Source: Oikopleura dioica (taxonomy: Eukaryota; Chordata; Appendicularia; Copelata; Oikopleuridae). From it: a stretch of DNA of 64,000 bases. How positions within the stretch are numbered: the first letter of the stretch is position 1; the number at the start of each line of letters is the position of its first letter. Positions 1-11,137 of the stretch are shown here, piece after piece. Location of the stretch: positions 744,001 to 808,000 of the forward strand of contig OU015569.1 of NCBI GenBank assembly GCA_907165135.1. Reading direction: 5' to 3'. Made by a program: the position numbers and the translations under genes. The notes beneath the pieces were generated by a model. That model ran no database searches. It was not told the DNA's origin and worked only from the letters and a program-made list of their open reading frames with translations.

Positions 1-63
1 AAACCTGTTTCCCAGCCCATTTTTTACCTATTCAGCTCATTTTCATATTTCCAGAAATTCAGA

Positions 64-411
64 ATGAGCGCAAGCCAAGTGCCGTGGCCGCTCATCGGCG
101 GACTGGTGGGCGTCTTCGCCGTGATTCTCCTCATCGGCGCGTTTTACGTCGCGTACGCAGCCTGGAAAAAGAAGCGCGAAGGGCCCGAAGTCAGATACTG
201 CCACAAGACGAATACAAAGATCATCCCTCCTGCGCCGACCAGCGAGCCAAAGATCGTCAAAGGTAAGAATCTTTTTGTAATTTTTCGTCCATTCTAGCGC
301 CCATTTTCAGGAGACATTGAAGATGCAGCCGAAGCGCTGCTGGCTCGTAAGAAAGAACCAGGGCCATCCCAGTGCGACGAGTGTAACTGCTGCGACGAGG
401 GGAAATTGTGA
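64..411 (+). CDS. small single-pass membrane protein, unrecognised
   Basis: Two exons (64-262, 311-411) joined by a 48-nt GT-AG intron in phase 1 give a protein of about 99 residues. Residues 8-34 form one strongly hydrophobic helix (PLIGGLVGVFAVILLIGAF...) followed by KKKR, so a short lumenal or extracellular N-terminus and a cytosolic tail are likely. The tail ends in a cysteine/acidic cluster (CDECNCCDEGKL) that could bind metal or be lipidated; that is inference. The first ATG follows two AG acceptor-like sites (54 and 61), compatible with trans-splicing. AATAAA occurs at 497-502, about 90 nt past the stop. I do not recognise the family. Confidence 0.7.
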
Positions 412-551
412 CAAGAAGAATAACCAAGAGACTCTCAGACCTTCAACTAAACTAGTAACTGTACAAAGGACACCTCAAATGCCACCTTTCACTGAAAATA
501 AATAAAAAACTTTTGACTTTTTCTGAAGCGAATCGTATCTAAAAAGACTAG

Positions 552-600
552 TTCTAGGTTCGAAAACCTGTGTAAAAACCTGAGTCAGGATCAGAATCTC
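552..600. repeat. fragment of palindromic MITE family A
   Basis: Half copy: one terminal arm (CGAAAACCTGTGTAAAAACC, then CTGAGTCAGG) without its inverted partner. It lies in the short spacer between two plus-strand genes. Confidence 0.6.
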
Positions 601-645
601 AAAGTTACTATGAAGTGATCAGTTAAGAAATTGGATAAATGCAAG

Positions 646-2496
646 ATGGGAAATCGGCGGATGGAATATGACATCAAGTTTAAAGAAGAAGACAAAGAAT
701 GGATCACTTCGGGGCCGGCGTGGTGCCGTGCTTCGCGAGCATGGGCCGCTCGTCAGACGACAATGAAGAGAGAGGAACGCGGACTCAAGCAAGAAATGCG
801 CGGCCCGGTCAGATCCACCATCACGGAGAAACTCAAAGCATTGGCGGACGGGGAGGATGATCCGACAGAAGACGATGACAACAACGTCTGGGAGCAGAAC
901 ATGAAGCAGTGCGACGTTTGCCACTTGGACTTCAACTGCGACCGCGCAGCCACGAACCACTACATGGGCCAGAGACACAAAGCGATGGTCAAAATGGTGA
1001 AAATGAAACGAACCCGCGACAATATCTTAAAATCACAAGGAGTCGAACCCTCCGAGGACGACGAAAAGGTCAACTATCACGTCGAGTCGGAAACCTCGAG
1101 GCTCAACAAACGAGGAAGATTAGGTAGAAAAAAATGACTGATCTTAATAATTTTACTTCTTATATAATTTCAGCCGAAGATCGAGATGTCTTCCTCGACA
1201 AAATCAAAGATCTTCCCGAAGAAGAGCAAATGCGTCTGAGAGAAGAAAGAGTTCAAAAGATGAGTTACAAGAATGTTCAGCCCTCGTTTTACGCGACGAA
1301 GCAATTCATCAAAGAAGCATCTTTCTTCCGCGACGAGTTCGCGACCAAAGTCAGGTCCAGCTGGCAGCATCATCCGGGCAACCAGTACATTCAAGAGCGA
1401 ATGATGCGGGTGAGCTAGTTTCTTTAATATCGAGTCAAAAAATTCAAACTTGCAGTAGGATAAAGAGCGCCAGATGAAAGGTCTTCCAGTTCCGAAGCCA
1501 GTGCAAGTGGCGGAAGAAAATCGACCGAAGCCCCTCGGCGAGTCCTCAACATCTGCTCCACTAGCGATTGAAGACAACAAGGAGGAGGACGAAGAGCCAC
1601 CAGCGAAAAAGTCCCGAGTGCCACCAGCAATGACAGACAGTCTTTGCAGCGTCTGCAACGTTGAATTCTGCGGTCCGATTCCTGCCAAACAACACTACGA
1701 CGGACAGAAACACAGGAAGAAGATGAAACAATACGAAGACGGGAAAATTGAATCGTCAGTTGTTGTTAAAGCGACGCCAAGGAGGGTTGAGGAAGCAGTC
1801 GTGGCGAAAGTGGGGATGAACTTGGAGTATTGCGAGCTCTGTGAGCTGAAACTTTCCGACAATCCTGTTGCTGCGGCGAGACACTACTCGTCAAAGGAGC
1901 ATTTGAAATTCATGAAAATCGGCGTTGACACTCCAGGAAAGAGCTCTCAGTTTTGCTTCCATTTGAGAATGTACGTTCCATTAAAAAAATATGACTGAAA
2001 TTTGGAGCTCTAAAAAGGCCTGCCTGGAAAAAGCTCATTACAGCGGGGTGAGGAGCCCCGCCAATTCACAGGCACTTGGGCAGACAAAGTCGAGGTATCA
2101 GAAGTACCACAGTGGGGTAGACAGCGATTCAACAGAATGGGCCATCGCATCAAAATGAAGGGTGTTGGAGCGGGTCCCGGAAAACAGCCGATTCCTGGAG
2201 AAGAAGAAAGCGAATGTCGTTTTTGGAACGGATTTTTAAATGCTTTCTTATTTACTTTTTTTCATTTTTAACAGCGTTTCCTTCGTACTACCACAGCAAT
2301 CGATTGATAAAAATCCCTTTCCAGTGATATGAAATTCTGCGAGAAGCCCCAAGCGATAAACCACTACATGGGCAAAAGGCATCAAACACGACTGATTCAA
2401 ACAGCCTGCCAGGCGCCGAGGAAAACATTCGTCGCTCCACCCCGAGTTGGCGCTGGTCAACTGGGCCAATCCATCTGTTTCAACTTTTCATGCTAA
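646..2496 (+). CDS. matrin-type (U1-like) C2H2 zinc-finger protein with four fingers
   Basis: Five exons (646-1123, 1174-1409, 1459-1943, 2034-2225, 2325-2496) keep one frame for 520 residues. Four fingers share C-x2-C and a terminal HY-x3-(R/K/E)H: CDVC...NHYMGQRH, CSVC...QHYDGQKH, CELC...RHYSSKEH and CRFC...NHYMGKRH. Such fingers in ZMAT3/ZNF346/ZNF385-type proteins bind double-stranded RNA or RNA-DNA hybrids, so a nuclear RNA-binding role is inferred. Acidic and lysine-rich linkers separate them. The fourth finger exists only if a GA-AG intron (2226-2324) is removed, and the fourth exon joins only through a non-GT intron (1944-2033) flanked by near-identical GGAAARAGCTC. I start at the ATG at 646; an in-frame TTG lies upstream. 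Confidence 0.8.
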
Positions 2497-2630
2497 ATCC
2501 TTGCTCTATTCCTATTCTGTAAATTTTAAACTAGTGATAAAAAAAATTTACATTTTCTAGAATGACTATGAGCATCTATTTTGAAGAGAAAATTTAAGAA
2601 AATGGGCAGATCTTCTTCCTTTTTTGAATA

Positions 2631-4568
2631 ATGAGTGAAGATTACTACTCGATCCTTGGCATTGCCCCTGACTCGTCCACCGATATAATCAAGAAGGCCT
2701 ATCGGGAAAAGGCCAGAAAGTACCATCCCGATAAGAATCCAGGTAAGAAAGAATCATGAAAGAGGGCTTGTTCTCATGTTTTTTTAAGACAACCCCGATG
2801 CGAATAATCTTTTCTTGAACATCAAGAAAGCTTATGACATTCTCTCGAACCCGACAGAACGCAGAAACTATGACGCGACTCGACCTCGCTCTTCATTTCC
2901 CAATCGTGGTCGCCCTCAGCAGAGAGGCGATCGAGTATACACGCACAATCAGCAGCAAGCGAACCGTCAAAATCCGTACACACGGCCGGCGCAAGGCGTC
3001 TTCCGACCGTCAAATCGACAGCGCGAACCGCCTCAGTATCGACGCAACCCGGATGGAACGTATCAGGCGACTTTCAACAGCGAGCAGCATCATAACGAGT
3101 CGCCCATTTATAGAGTAAGATCACTAATATAAAACTCTAGAATCTAGAGTCAAGATTGTTGACAAATGTTTTCATTAAGGAATTTATGGAACGGATGAAG
3201 CGAAATAAAGAAGCTGAAGAACGAATGCGTCATCGAACCTTTTTCGCCGCTTACGACGAGGCAGAGCGCGAAAAAGCAAACGATCTCTTCCGCCGTGGCC
3301 AAGGCATTCGCGCGATTCTAGTGCTCACTTGGGAAACGTACCATCGCGTCAATACTGATAGGTTGAAATACGAACTCAAAGCGGCGAACCTATTCCAGTC
3401 TGGTGGTGGTGGAAAAATTGTCGCCACTGTGGACTTTTTGTAAGTTTATCTTTAGAGCAACAGTTCGATGATTATAATTTATTTCTTTAGAAAAGTGGCT
3501 CAAGCTTTGGATGCCATTCAGACCCTCCAACGCAACTATCCCTCTGTCAGCTTCAGGTGGAAAAGAGGCAAGCCAGAGGTAAGCAAAAATAGTAGTAGAA
3601 GTGCAAATCCTAAAAGACAATTTAAGACTTTGAACATTTCGGACGACGAAGAGAATGATTCAGATGTAATTGAGCTCTCCTCCGACGACGAAGAGATACA
3701 GGAAGTTCCTCTTTCGTCTAATCGCAAACGCCGTCGTCCCGCATCGCCAGTTGAAATTGCATCCAGTGAAATTGAGAGCACAGAGGAGGAGGATGAAGAA
3801 GAGCAAGATGAATGGGACGTCCCACCCCCGCCAGGAGTAAGGCGAGCTTCGCCATACAGAATGGACGATCATCTCTCGGGCGCTGAAATAATCGACTCCA
3901 GCGAGCAAGAGGAGGAAGAAGCGGTAGATGGAGACTCAGACTTCGAGGTCCTCGAGGACTACAACGTCGAGGAAAACGCCGTGCCCAACAATCAGCAGAA
4001 TATGAATCAAAATGGTCAGAGCGCGACATACGTGATTCCCGATACTGACGATGAAAATGCTGAATATAACACTTCCGACGAAGAACGACTAAACTCGCCC
4101 CGGGCAGCATACACACATTTTGACGGTGAGTCCACTTTTCAAAAGCGTCTAATAACTCCCGCGTTTCTGATTCCAGACTGCCATATTTTCGCTTAAATTC
4201 CGATCGTCACTAATTTTTGATAACCGGTAAAAGTCGAGAAGCCGCTTGCGGCTTCGAGCAAAACAAGACAGAAAAGCCGCGCTTCGATTTCTCTTTCTCA
4301 AACCGGCAAGTGCCTCCTGGATTAGAGCGGTTATTAGTTACTATCAAGCGAAAATTGGTCAGTCTTGAATGAGAGTCGCGGTAGTATCTTTAATCAAGGT
4401 GATAGCAAGGAAGATTAATCCTGAAATTAACTTATTCCTTCAGGCGGAGAAAATGATGAAGAGGACGATGCTGACGACGAGGATGATTTCAAACCGATGC
4501 GATTCTTCATTCCACCGCGCCACCAAAAGCCCTGTCCACATGCCGAAATCATCGACCTCGACGACTGA
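2631..4568 (+). CDS. DnaJ-domain (HSP40) protein with acidic, disordered C-terminus
   Basis: Five exons (2631-2742, 2789-3114, 3180-3439, 3491-4125, 4444-4568) give 485 residues with consistent phases. Residues 1-66 are a J domain: [13 protein letters not shown], then the HPD signature in KYHPDKNP, which stimulates Hsp70 ATPase, then [16 protein letters not shown] basic, glutamine-rich linker follows, then a helical, charged middle ([17 protein letters not shown]) and a long acidic tract with SDDEEN-type clusters and an RKRRR patch that may be a nuclear localisation signal. There is no zinc-finger region, so it is not a canonical DNAJA. The last intron (318 nt) carries a family B hairpin element. 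A specific subfamily cannot be assigned. Confidence 0.85.
4223..4310. repeat. family B hairpin repeat inside the DnaJ gene's last intron
   Basis: Contains GAGAAGCCGCTTGCGGCTTC and a second partial GCCGCGCTTCG hairpin, bounded by ACCGGTAAA and the near-inverse AAACCGGCA. Related elements lie at 42914-43150, 47047-47160 and 53288-53450. Confidence 0.6.
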
Positions 4569-5598
4569 GCCGTCAACTACAATTTCATTTTTTGTTTTTT
4601 TTTTCTTTTTAAATTTGTAAAAACTCTTTTTATTTTTGTAAATTGAGCTACTCACGAGTCCCAACACTAATTTTCAATCTCACTCTATTTCTAATGCCAT
4701 GGATAATAAACTTATTTATTCTCTTCTTTTCTTCCTTTGCCGTTGTTTCTTATTTTCAAAAGCAATTGAACTGTTTTCTCAAAGTGGTATCAGCCCTTTG
4801 TGTTCAACTTCTGAAGCTGTTAATTATTGACAAGAATTAAAGGACTCTTGAGTAACTTACGAAGCAATTTGAAGTGGATTGATAAAAAATTTAACAGTGG
4901 CTGATATTTTTTGAGCTCTCTGACGAACTGCCAAAGTGTGCCACGCCCGCGCTTTTCCGATAGTATCTACAGTAGCTTATTGTACGCTTGTACTGTTGCT
5001 TTGGGGGGACTGACATCAAGTATCACTAGAATTTTATGCTTTCATTTAAATTAGTTATCAACCTGGCTCGGCAACCTGTGTAGAAAACCTGAGTCAGGGC
5101 CAGGAAAAAATATCCATAAAAGCCGCGTGTCGGCTTTTTAATAAACAAAGCCGCAAAGCGGCTTCGCCAGAATTCAAAGATAAGTGAGAATGGTAATTTT
5201 ACAAACCCTGACTCAGATTTTTACTCAGGTTGCCGAACCCAGTCTTCAATAGCAAGTTCAAACATTTAACTAAAAAAAAACTTATCAAATAAATTCCATT
5301 TATGTTCGTTGATCATTAATTTCTGCCTGAAAAAGATGTCAAGTCCCTCGAAAATTTTGATGTTCTCTGATGACCGTGTAAAATTCACAAGTTTTGCTTA
5401 GCTTACTCAATTATTTTTTGCTATGCTGAGAATTAACTGACTCGTTTCATCAGATTGCAAGAGCGGCTTTTTTCTGTGCCTATCAATAAAAGGATAATGA
5501 TAATATGCATTTGCGCGTAGGCAGTTGTATATTCAAGAACTTGGATGTACGATGCTTGTATTTCACACTTTATTTGCACTGACACTTGATTACAGATT
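4569..5598. other. spacer, no gene seen
   Basis: AT-rich spacer after the DnaJ gene. No open frame shows codon structure or a recognisable domain. The only structured content is one MITE copy at 5062-5244. Confidence 0.5.
5062..5244. repeat. MITE family A copy
   Basis: Both arms are present: GGCTCGGCAACCTGTGTAG at the left and its inverse TCAGGTTGCCGAACC at the right, with AAGCCGC/GCGGCTT hairpins inside. Confidence 0.8.
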
Positions 5599-5850
5599 CT
5601 AGTATTTCACAGCTTTGTAGTCAGTTCCCAGAAAATATCTCATTAGCTTTCGTTGCTCGCGCAGTTCTTTTAGCAGAGGCATTCGGTAGAAAGGGTCTCC
5701 TCTAGGTCCAGGGATGTAAATTTTCTCGACAACGAGGCAATTTTCAAAGAAAAAAAAAAGTGATTTTTCATCCCTGCTCTGGATAAACTTTTGTGGTCTC
5801 GCTGGATATTTAAAATCTTCACCAAAGAGGGAACCCCAACTGCTATAGTC
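5599..5850 (-). CDS. probable 3'-terminal coding exon of an unrecognised gene
   Basis: The minus strand is open from about 5850 to a TAG at 5599-5601. The read-out has protein-like composition, including VEKIYIPGPRGDPFYRMP and then a basic helix LLKELREQRKLMRYFLG. An AATAAA (complement at 5571-5576) lies about 25 nt past the stop, as expected for a true 3' end. GTTTTAG at about 5850 could be its splice acceptor. The upstream intron would contain the MITE at 5901-6138; a possible first exon (MLLLLMILSVLPKRYRIQ) starts near 6230 but the junction is not proven. A ten-base poly-T inside the exon (FFFF) may be an error or a hidden intron. The family is not recognised. Confidence 0.5.
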   Translation of the reverse strand, partial: DYSSWGSLFGEDFKYPARPQKFIQSRDEKSLFFFFENCLVVEKIYIPGPRGDPFYRMPLLKELREQRKLMRYFLGTDYKAVKY

Positions 5851-5900
5851 AGGCTAAAACAGGATTCATTTTGTTTATACGGCTTGTTTTCTCAAGACCT

Positions 5901-6138
5901 AAGCTCGGCAACCTGTGTAGAAATCCTGAGTCAGGGTCTGAAAGATCTGAATGATCTGCAACTAAAAGCAACGTAGCAGCTTTTATAAAAACTTATTCTA
6001 AGATTCCATTCCTATCTATTTTTATATTCTGGCGAAGTCGCTTTGCGGCTTCGTTTAAAATAAAAAAGCCGCTGCGCGGCTTTTCACTTGAGATCTAACA
6101 GACCCTGACTCAGGTTTTGTAAATATTTTGCCGTCCCA
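5901..6138. repeat. MITE family A copy
   Basis: The left arm GCTCGGCAACCTGTGTAGAA and right arm ACCCTGACTCAGGTTTTG flank AAGTCGCTTTGCGGCTT-type hairpins. Confidence 0.8.
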
Positions 6139-7369
6139 ATTAAATACTGTGTATCGTTTTTTAAGCTTCGAGTTTTGAATCCGGTATCTTTTCGGAAGAA
6201 CAGAAAGTATCATCAGCAACAGTAACATAATCTCTTTATCTCTCCCTCTTTTTCTCCGTGTCCACTCTCTTGCCTTCCGATAAGTCTGTTTACTTTCTCT
6301 CTGAACTCAAGGCTAAATGGGTGGCTTCGTTTAAAATTCTGGATCGCGAGCCAAGAACCCGCGACCTGGAGAAATGCAAGAAAACGACACTAGAGTGTGC
6401 TCTTCTTTCTGACTCCAATCGAGCAATTCCAAGTTACTAGTAATTAATTTATTCGCCCTAAATTATAGATACAGCTTTTGGGAGTAACAATCTTCGTTTT
6501 CATCTTTCATCATGTCTTTTTGGTTGTAGTGAAGTCGGGGTCTATTCTGAAGTGTTGATTTTATGATGCGAAGGCTGCTCAAAATTTTATTTCAGTATTT
6601 TGCATTTGAAGGAAAAACTGCTAGTAGTTTCAATAACGAATAAGAATAACAAGGCAAAAGCATCATGATTATACAGTCATCTCAATTCGGTCATTTCATT
6701 CATCACCCTACTAGGTGTAATACAGATAAGTGCACCGGGTGGAGGGCGTCTCCGACTGTATATATTTTGCAGATCTGTGGCCTGCAGCCCGCTATTATCG
6801 CTTGGAATTTTACAGTAAACAGACTGTAAGCATATTTTGCGCCCGTTACTCAAGTCCGACCCAGTCTGCGCTCCAGACTCTGGGGTAGGCTCGGCAACCT
6901 GTGTAGAAGACCTGAGTCAGGTTCTGAGGAGGCTAAATGAAAAGCCGCTACGGCGAATACTACGCGCCTTTTCATTTAGTCTCTTCAGAACCTGACTCAG
7001 GTTTTCTACACAAATTGCCGACCCCGGAGTCTTGGATCCCCAGGTCCATTCCTCCGAATGTTACCCTGCCAAGAAAAACCATCCTATTTGCAAGTTATCC
7101 AGCAGGAAACATTTATAAATAAATTATCGCTAATGATACACAAATGATCGCTGCCAGTATAACCACTCGCGTGCTTGTCAACACTCTTCTATTGCAATTT
7201 AATTTTGTTGATTGCAACTTGCAAGGAATGCATTAGCTCACACTTTTCCTGAAATCTTGCTCTTCAACTTCGCGCGATTTTGTCGCGATCCAGTTCCAGT
7301 GCATCGACCTTCTACGATTTTCGGCATCTTACACGCTCTGAATCAGTAGAACAAATTCTGAGGCTAATA
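6139..7369. other. spacer, no confirmed gene
   Basis: No supported coding sequence apart from the tentative minus-strand first exon near 6230. One MITE copy lies at 6887-7026. Confidence 0.4.
6887..7026. repeat. MITE family A copy, short
   Basis: Complete but short. Arms GGCTCGGCAACCTGTGTAGA and CTACACAAATTGCCGACCCC surround a single degenerate hairpin. Confidence 0.8.
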
Positions 7370-10055
7370 TTACCGAAAAGGGGCGAACAAGCTCTTCAGT
7401 TCGCGGCAGAACTCTTCGTTTCGATAGTAGTAGACTCCTATGTTTGCGAATCCGTTCATTTTGCTGACCAAAACGGCGAGGAAGACGAACGAATTGAACA
7501 AATTCGCAGCGTTGGGATCGTAGTGCTCGGGAATATTGATGTAAACTGTGTCCAGCAATATGCCTAGAAACAGTAATTGCATCTGTGTTAGCAAAGGAAG
7601 CTCTTAACAACTAAGCTCCATTCTAAATTTAAAATTCGCCTAAGCCAAACTAAAACATGTTTCCTCAATTTATTTTTAAAAAAAGCATGAACTGACATGC
7701 ACAAGTTCTTTTCAGAACTTAACTTTGTAAGGAGCTTCAACAGTTGTCTTCCACTTATTATAGAGCTGCACTACTAATACTGTAACATTAGAAGACGTGG
7801 ACTTGCAGTCTCTAAAATTCTGGTAGCTTGGGCTCGGCAACCTGTGTAGGAAACCTAAGTCAGGGTCTGAAAGGCCAACATGAAAAGCCGCGTAGCGGCT
7901 TTTTAAAAAACGAAGCCGCAAAGCGGCTTCGCCAGTTTTTAAAAATAGATAAGAGTGATCGAATTGCGAAGCCGCTTTGCGGCTTCGTTCTTTTAAAAAA
8001 GCCGCTACGCGGCTTTTAATTTTGGCCTTTCAGAACCTGACTCAGGTTTCCTAAACAGGTTGCCGAATCCAGAGTTAGTGTAGAGGAAATGAAGATGACT
8101 TTATAAAGCTTGAATTTACCTGTTATCGCGCAGATGATTAGTGGTAGAATAAACAAGGAGAAGGTGAGAGTAAGGACGATCAAAGTTCTAGCGACTTTTG
8201 TCTGATCATCTTTAGCGGCTTGAGCCAGCGGATGAGAAGAAGAAACGCGGATTGATCGGTAAAGCAAGATGTTGACAAACCAAACGATTAAAAGAGGGAG
8301 GGAGTAGATCACGATGAAGATGATAAGCGACTCGTCTTGAACTGAACACTTTCGATAAATACCACAAACAGAAAAGCTCGAAAATAGCTTACTCGAGTAG
8401 AGATTGCATCCGAACAAATTGAAATAATTGCAAGAGTAGGAAATGAGCTCGAGTTTCGTTTTCGCCTTTTGGTTGATTTCGAAATGAGCCAAATAAGAAT
8501 CAAAATTGCTCATTTCAAAAGCCTCCCTCAGACAACTCCATTGGAAAGAAATAAAGAACCACTGCCATTATTATCGAGAAAAGCCAGGTGAAGAGAATCG
8601 TAGCAATTACAGCTCTGTCCATTGTGATGCACATTTTTCTATCTGAAGTTCGAGTTTTCCGAGCGAATTCTAAAGCTGTTTTCATTACCGAGGAGTGGAT
8701 ACCGTATGTTGACACACCGTTCAATTGAATGGAACATCAGCCCATAAATTTCTGATGCGACAGCAATTACCTGTCCAAGGCGTTTTTCTTTCGAAGAATG
8801 TTAGTTTTAATGTTGAATTATAGGGACTAGGCTCAAGTCGGAACGAAAAAAAGCCTTCCCTGCAAAGCGCCGACAACTTCCAAATAGATGCCAATGAAGG
8901 AATGCGTTTCGCCAGTGTCATCGAATCCACCAGGCCCAGCGGGATAGGGATCTCTTTCCTTGTAAAATAAAACTCTTATTTTCCAGTTGAACTCACTTTC
9001 ATGTAGCGCAGGTAGATATTGTACACTGCAGAGGGCAAAACAACCAGGCCAACCAAAAGATCCGAAATGGCGAAAGAAATGCGCCATCGATAACCTGAAT
9101 TTGTGGGAGTTAAAGGTATAGAAGACCTGAGTCAGGGTCTGAAAGATCCTTAATTAAAAGCCGCGCAATGCGGCTTCGCCAGGACTTCATGATAGATTTG
9201 AAAGGCTATTATTCGTAGCCGCTTTGCGGCTTCGTTTTTGAAAAAGCCGCGTCGCGGCTTTTCATTTAATTCCTTTCAGACCCTGAGTCAGGTTTTCTAC
9301 ACAGGTTGCAGAGCCCAGTAAATAGTGAAATCAAGGAAGAATCTTGCTTATCTGGTCTTTTTAATAACTAATCTGACGATTTACCTATTGCCGATCTGAG
9401 CCGTTTACGAGAGCAGTAAATTTTGAGGACAAGAATGTTGGAGACGACAGATGCAAGAGCCATGAGACTGATTATAATGCAGCAAACTGATAATACAAGC
9501 TCAGAAAGTTCTGATTTCATGATTCCCAATTTTCATTTCATTTTCAATTTCATTTTCTCTTTCTGAGCCAACCTATTAGAGAAGCCTTGGCGGAGGAATC
9601 AAGACAAGTCCAAGGAGAGTAGCTGGAATCGCCGTTGATCTGGCAGAATTGCAAGCCGGCGAATGGGACCTGGGATCAAATTTCTGGTTGATCTCTCTTC
9701 AACAAACCTGGTCGTCAAACCAAATGGACGAGTTCCGCGCTTCTTTTTCTATTTCGATCATACTGTCGTAGCACATTCTCGATCTCGTGACCGAGTGTTC
9801 GTCGTTGATCCCTCGCGATGCTAGCAGCTACAGTTACAGACAGAACTACAGTATCGTCAAATACCTGGTTGACATTGACTCTTACAACTTCTATCGTAAA
9901 TATTGTCAAAAAGGCCGGCCATATTGTACATTCGATTTTCGCATTCATTTTCTATTTCAAGAGAATTTCAGCTCAGCGTTTCAGACTTTTCGCACTTACT
10001 GTAAACATCACAGCACTCTTCGTTCCCACAGTCAGTTCCGATCCTTCGCAGCGTG
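7370..10055 (-). CDS. rhodopsin-like (class A) G protein-coupled receptor with cysteine-rich ectodomain; 5' end not found
   Basis: Exons in gene order: about 10055-9999, 9951-9865, 9820-9708, 9669-9573, 9510-9385, 9094-8997, 8958-8860, 8770-8689, 8642-8524, 8465-8393, 8341-8120, 7563-7370. Phases agree throughout. The first four encode a cysteine-rich ectodomain (TDCGNEECCDVY, RSCKSQCQP, FCQINGD). TM1 has SVVSNILVLK, TM2 AISDLLVGLVVLPS, TM3 ends SIERCVNIRYPL (a variant of DRY), TM5-TM6 include LPLLIVWFVN and SLFILPLIICAIT, and TM7 ends GVYYYRNEEF, in place of NPxxY. Two introns have non-GT ends (8859-8771, 8523-8466); two others hold MITEs (8119-7564, 9384-9095). No ligand class can be assigned, and an upstream start and signal peptide remain to be located. 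Confidence 0.8.
7829..8072. repeat. MITE family A copy in the GPCR's last intron
   Basis: Complete copy with both arms and three AAGCCGC...GCGGCTT hairpins. It sits between the TM6 and TM7 exons, inside an otherwise ordinary GT-AG intron. Confidence 0.85.
9118..9318. repeat. MITE family A copy in a GPCR intron
   Basis: Right arm complete (CTACACAGGTTGCAGAGCCC); left arm lacks its first 15 or so bases. It lies between the TM1 and TM2 exons. Confidence 0.8.
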
Positions 10056-10109
10056 TCTGAATGCTTTGCTTATCTTAAATTCATAAGCTTCCGGATAAGC
10101 TTACTCAAA

Positions 10110-10910
10110 TACCATTCCAGCGGTTCCCAAGCGTAAAACTTTCTTCGCTCGGATTTTTAGTGATTGAATTAATTAATGGGTTAATTTTTTTATTATTTGA
10201 AAATTTTGAAAGGAAGAAACCAATTTTCTGAATTCTCGATTAGAATAAGGGTAAGGGTTAAAGTTAGGGTTAAGAGTTTTTCTCCATTAAGGCTACCTAG
10301 GTCGAGATGGCGGAATTTAAGGGTTTATTCCTGGAAAATGACAAACGCTAGAAATACATGCAATAGCTTGTCTCACAGATCAAAGCTAGATCTCACTTTT
10401 GTCAGGAGCTTTTGATGGTTGGTCAAGTTTTTCTAGGAAATCTAGCCTGTCAAAGTTGGCAACTCGCTCAAAATGGGCCAACAAAACGGCGTACCCTTAA
10501 AACAACTCTTACCCTAGCCTTGTAGAATTACTAACATTCTAGCGTCTCGTTTGACTGTAAATATAGAAGCTACTGTAAATACCCCGCCTGAACCAATCGC
10601 TCAACTCCGAACAAGTACAAGTCCAGTCAAACGAAACTAGCGAATTTGCCGTCTCACTAAAGTAAATGCTCATTTTACTGTGTTTTCTCTCGTTCTCCAG
10701 AAAACTTCAAAATTCTGATCCAAAGTTCTGATCATAATTTCTAATTTTCTGATGTTCGATTTTCCGTTTTGGGCAAATGTAAATAAGTTTCCGTTTGTTC
10801 CTTACCAACGGATAACGCTGAATGCTTCCTGAGCGAGGTGTTATTAGACTTATTTGAAAACAGATGCAGTCTTGTACATAAATACAGTATTAGAGATAAT
10901 TGGACTATGA
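10110..10910. repeat. spacer with interstitial TTAGGG-like stretch
   Basis: 10249-10272 has degenerate AAGGGTAAGGGTTAAAG then TTAGGGTTAAG; an inverse partner with TACCCTTAAAA and CTTACCCTAG occurs at about 10490-10515. The two may be arms of one repeat. No coding sequence is seen. Confidence 0.45.
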
Positions 10911-11137
10911 CTGTGCTCGGCAACCTGTGTAGAAAACCTGAGTCAGGCTCTGAAAGAGCTTGAATGAAAAGCCGCATAGCGGCTTCAACAGAATTTAAGA
11001 ATAAAATCTGAATGCTATGTTGCGGAGCCGCTTTGCGGCTTCGTTGATAGAAGAGCCGCTATGCGGCTTTTTATTGATGACCTTTTAGAGCCTGTCTCAG
11101 CCTGACTCAGGTTTTTTACACAGGTTGCCGAGCCCAG
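10911..11137. repeat. MITE family A copy
   Basis: Complete copy from GCTCGGCAACCTGTGTAG to ACACAGGTTGCCGAGCCC, with two internal hairpins. Confidence 0.85.

Noticed and set aside
4643-4840. 65-codon plus-strand frame with hydrophobic composition
   Set aside because: AT-rich 3' spacer sequence; the hydrophobicity is explained by T-rich codons and no splice or family support exists.
8643-8688. A possible 19-nt intron (8688-8670) between GPCR TM3 and TM4
   Set aside because: A 46-nt GT-AG intron from the same donor to an acceptor at 8643 keeps phase and gives loop spacing that fits class A receptors, so no tiny intron is needed.
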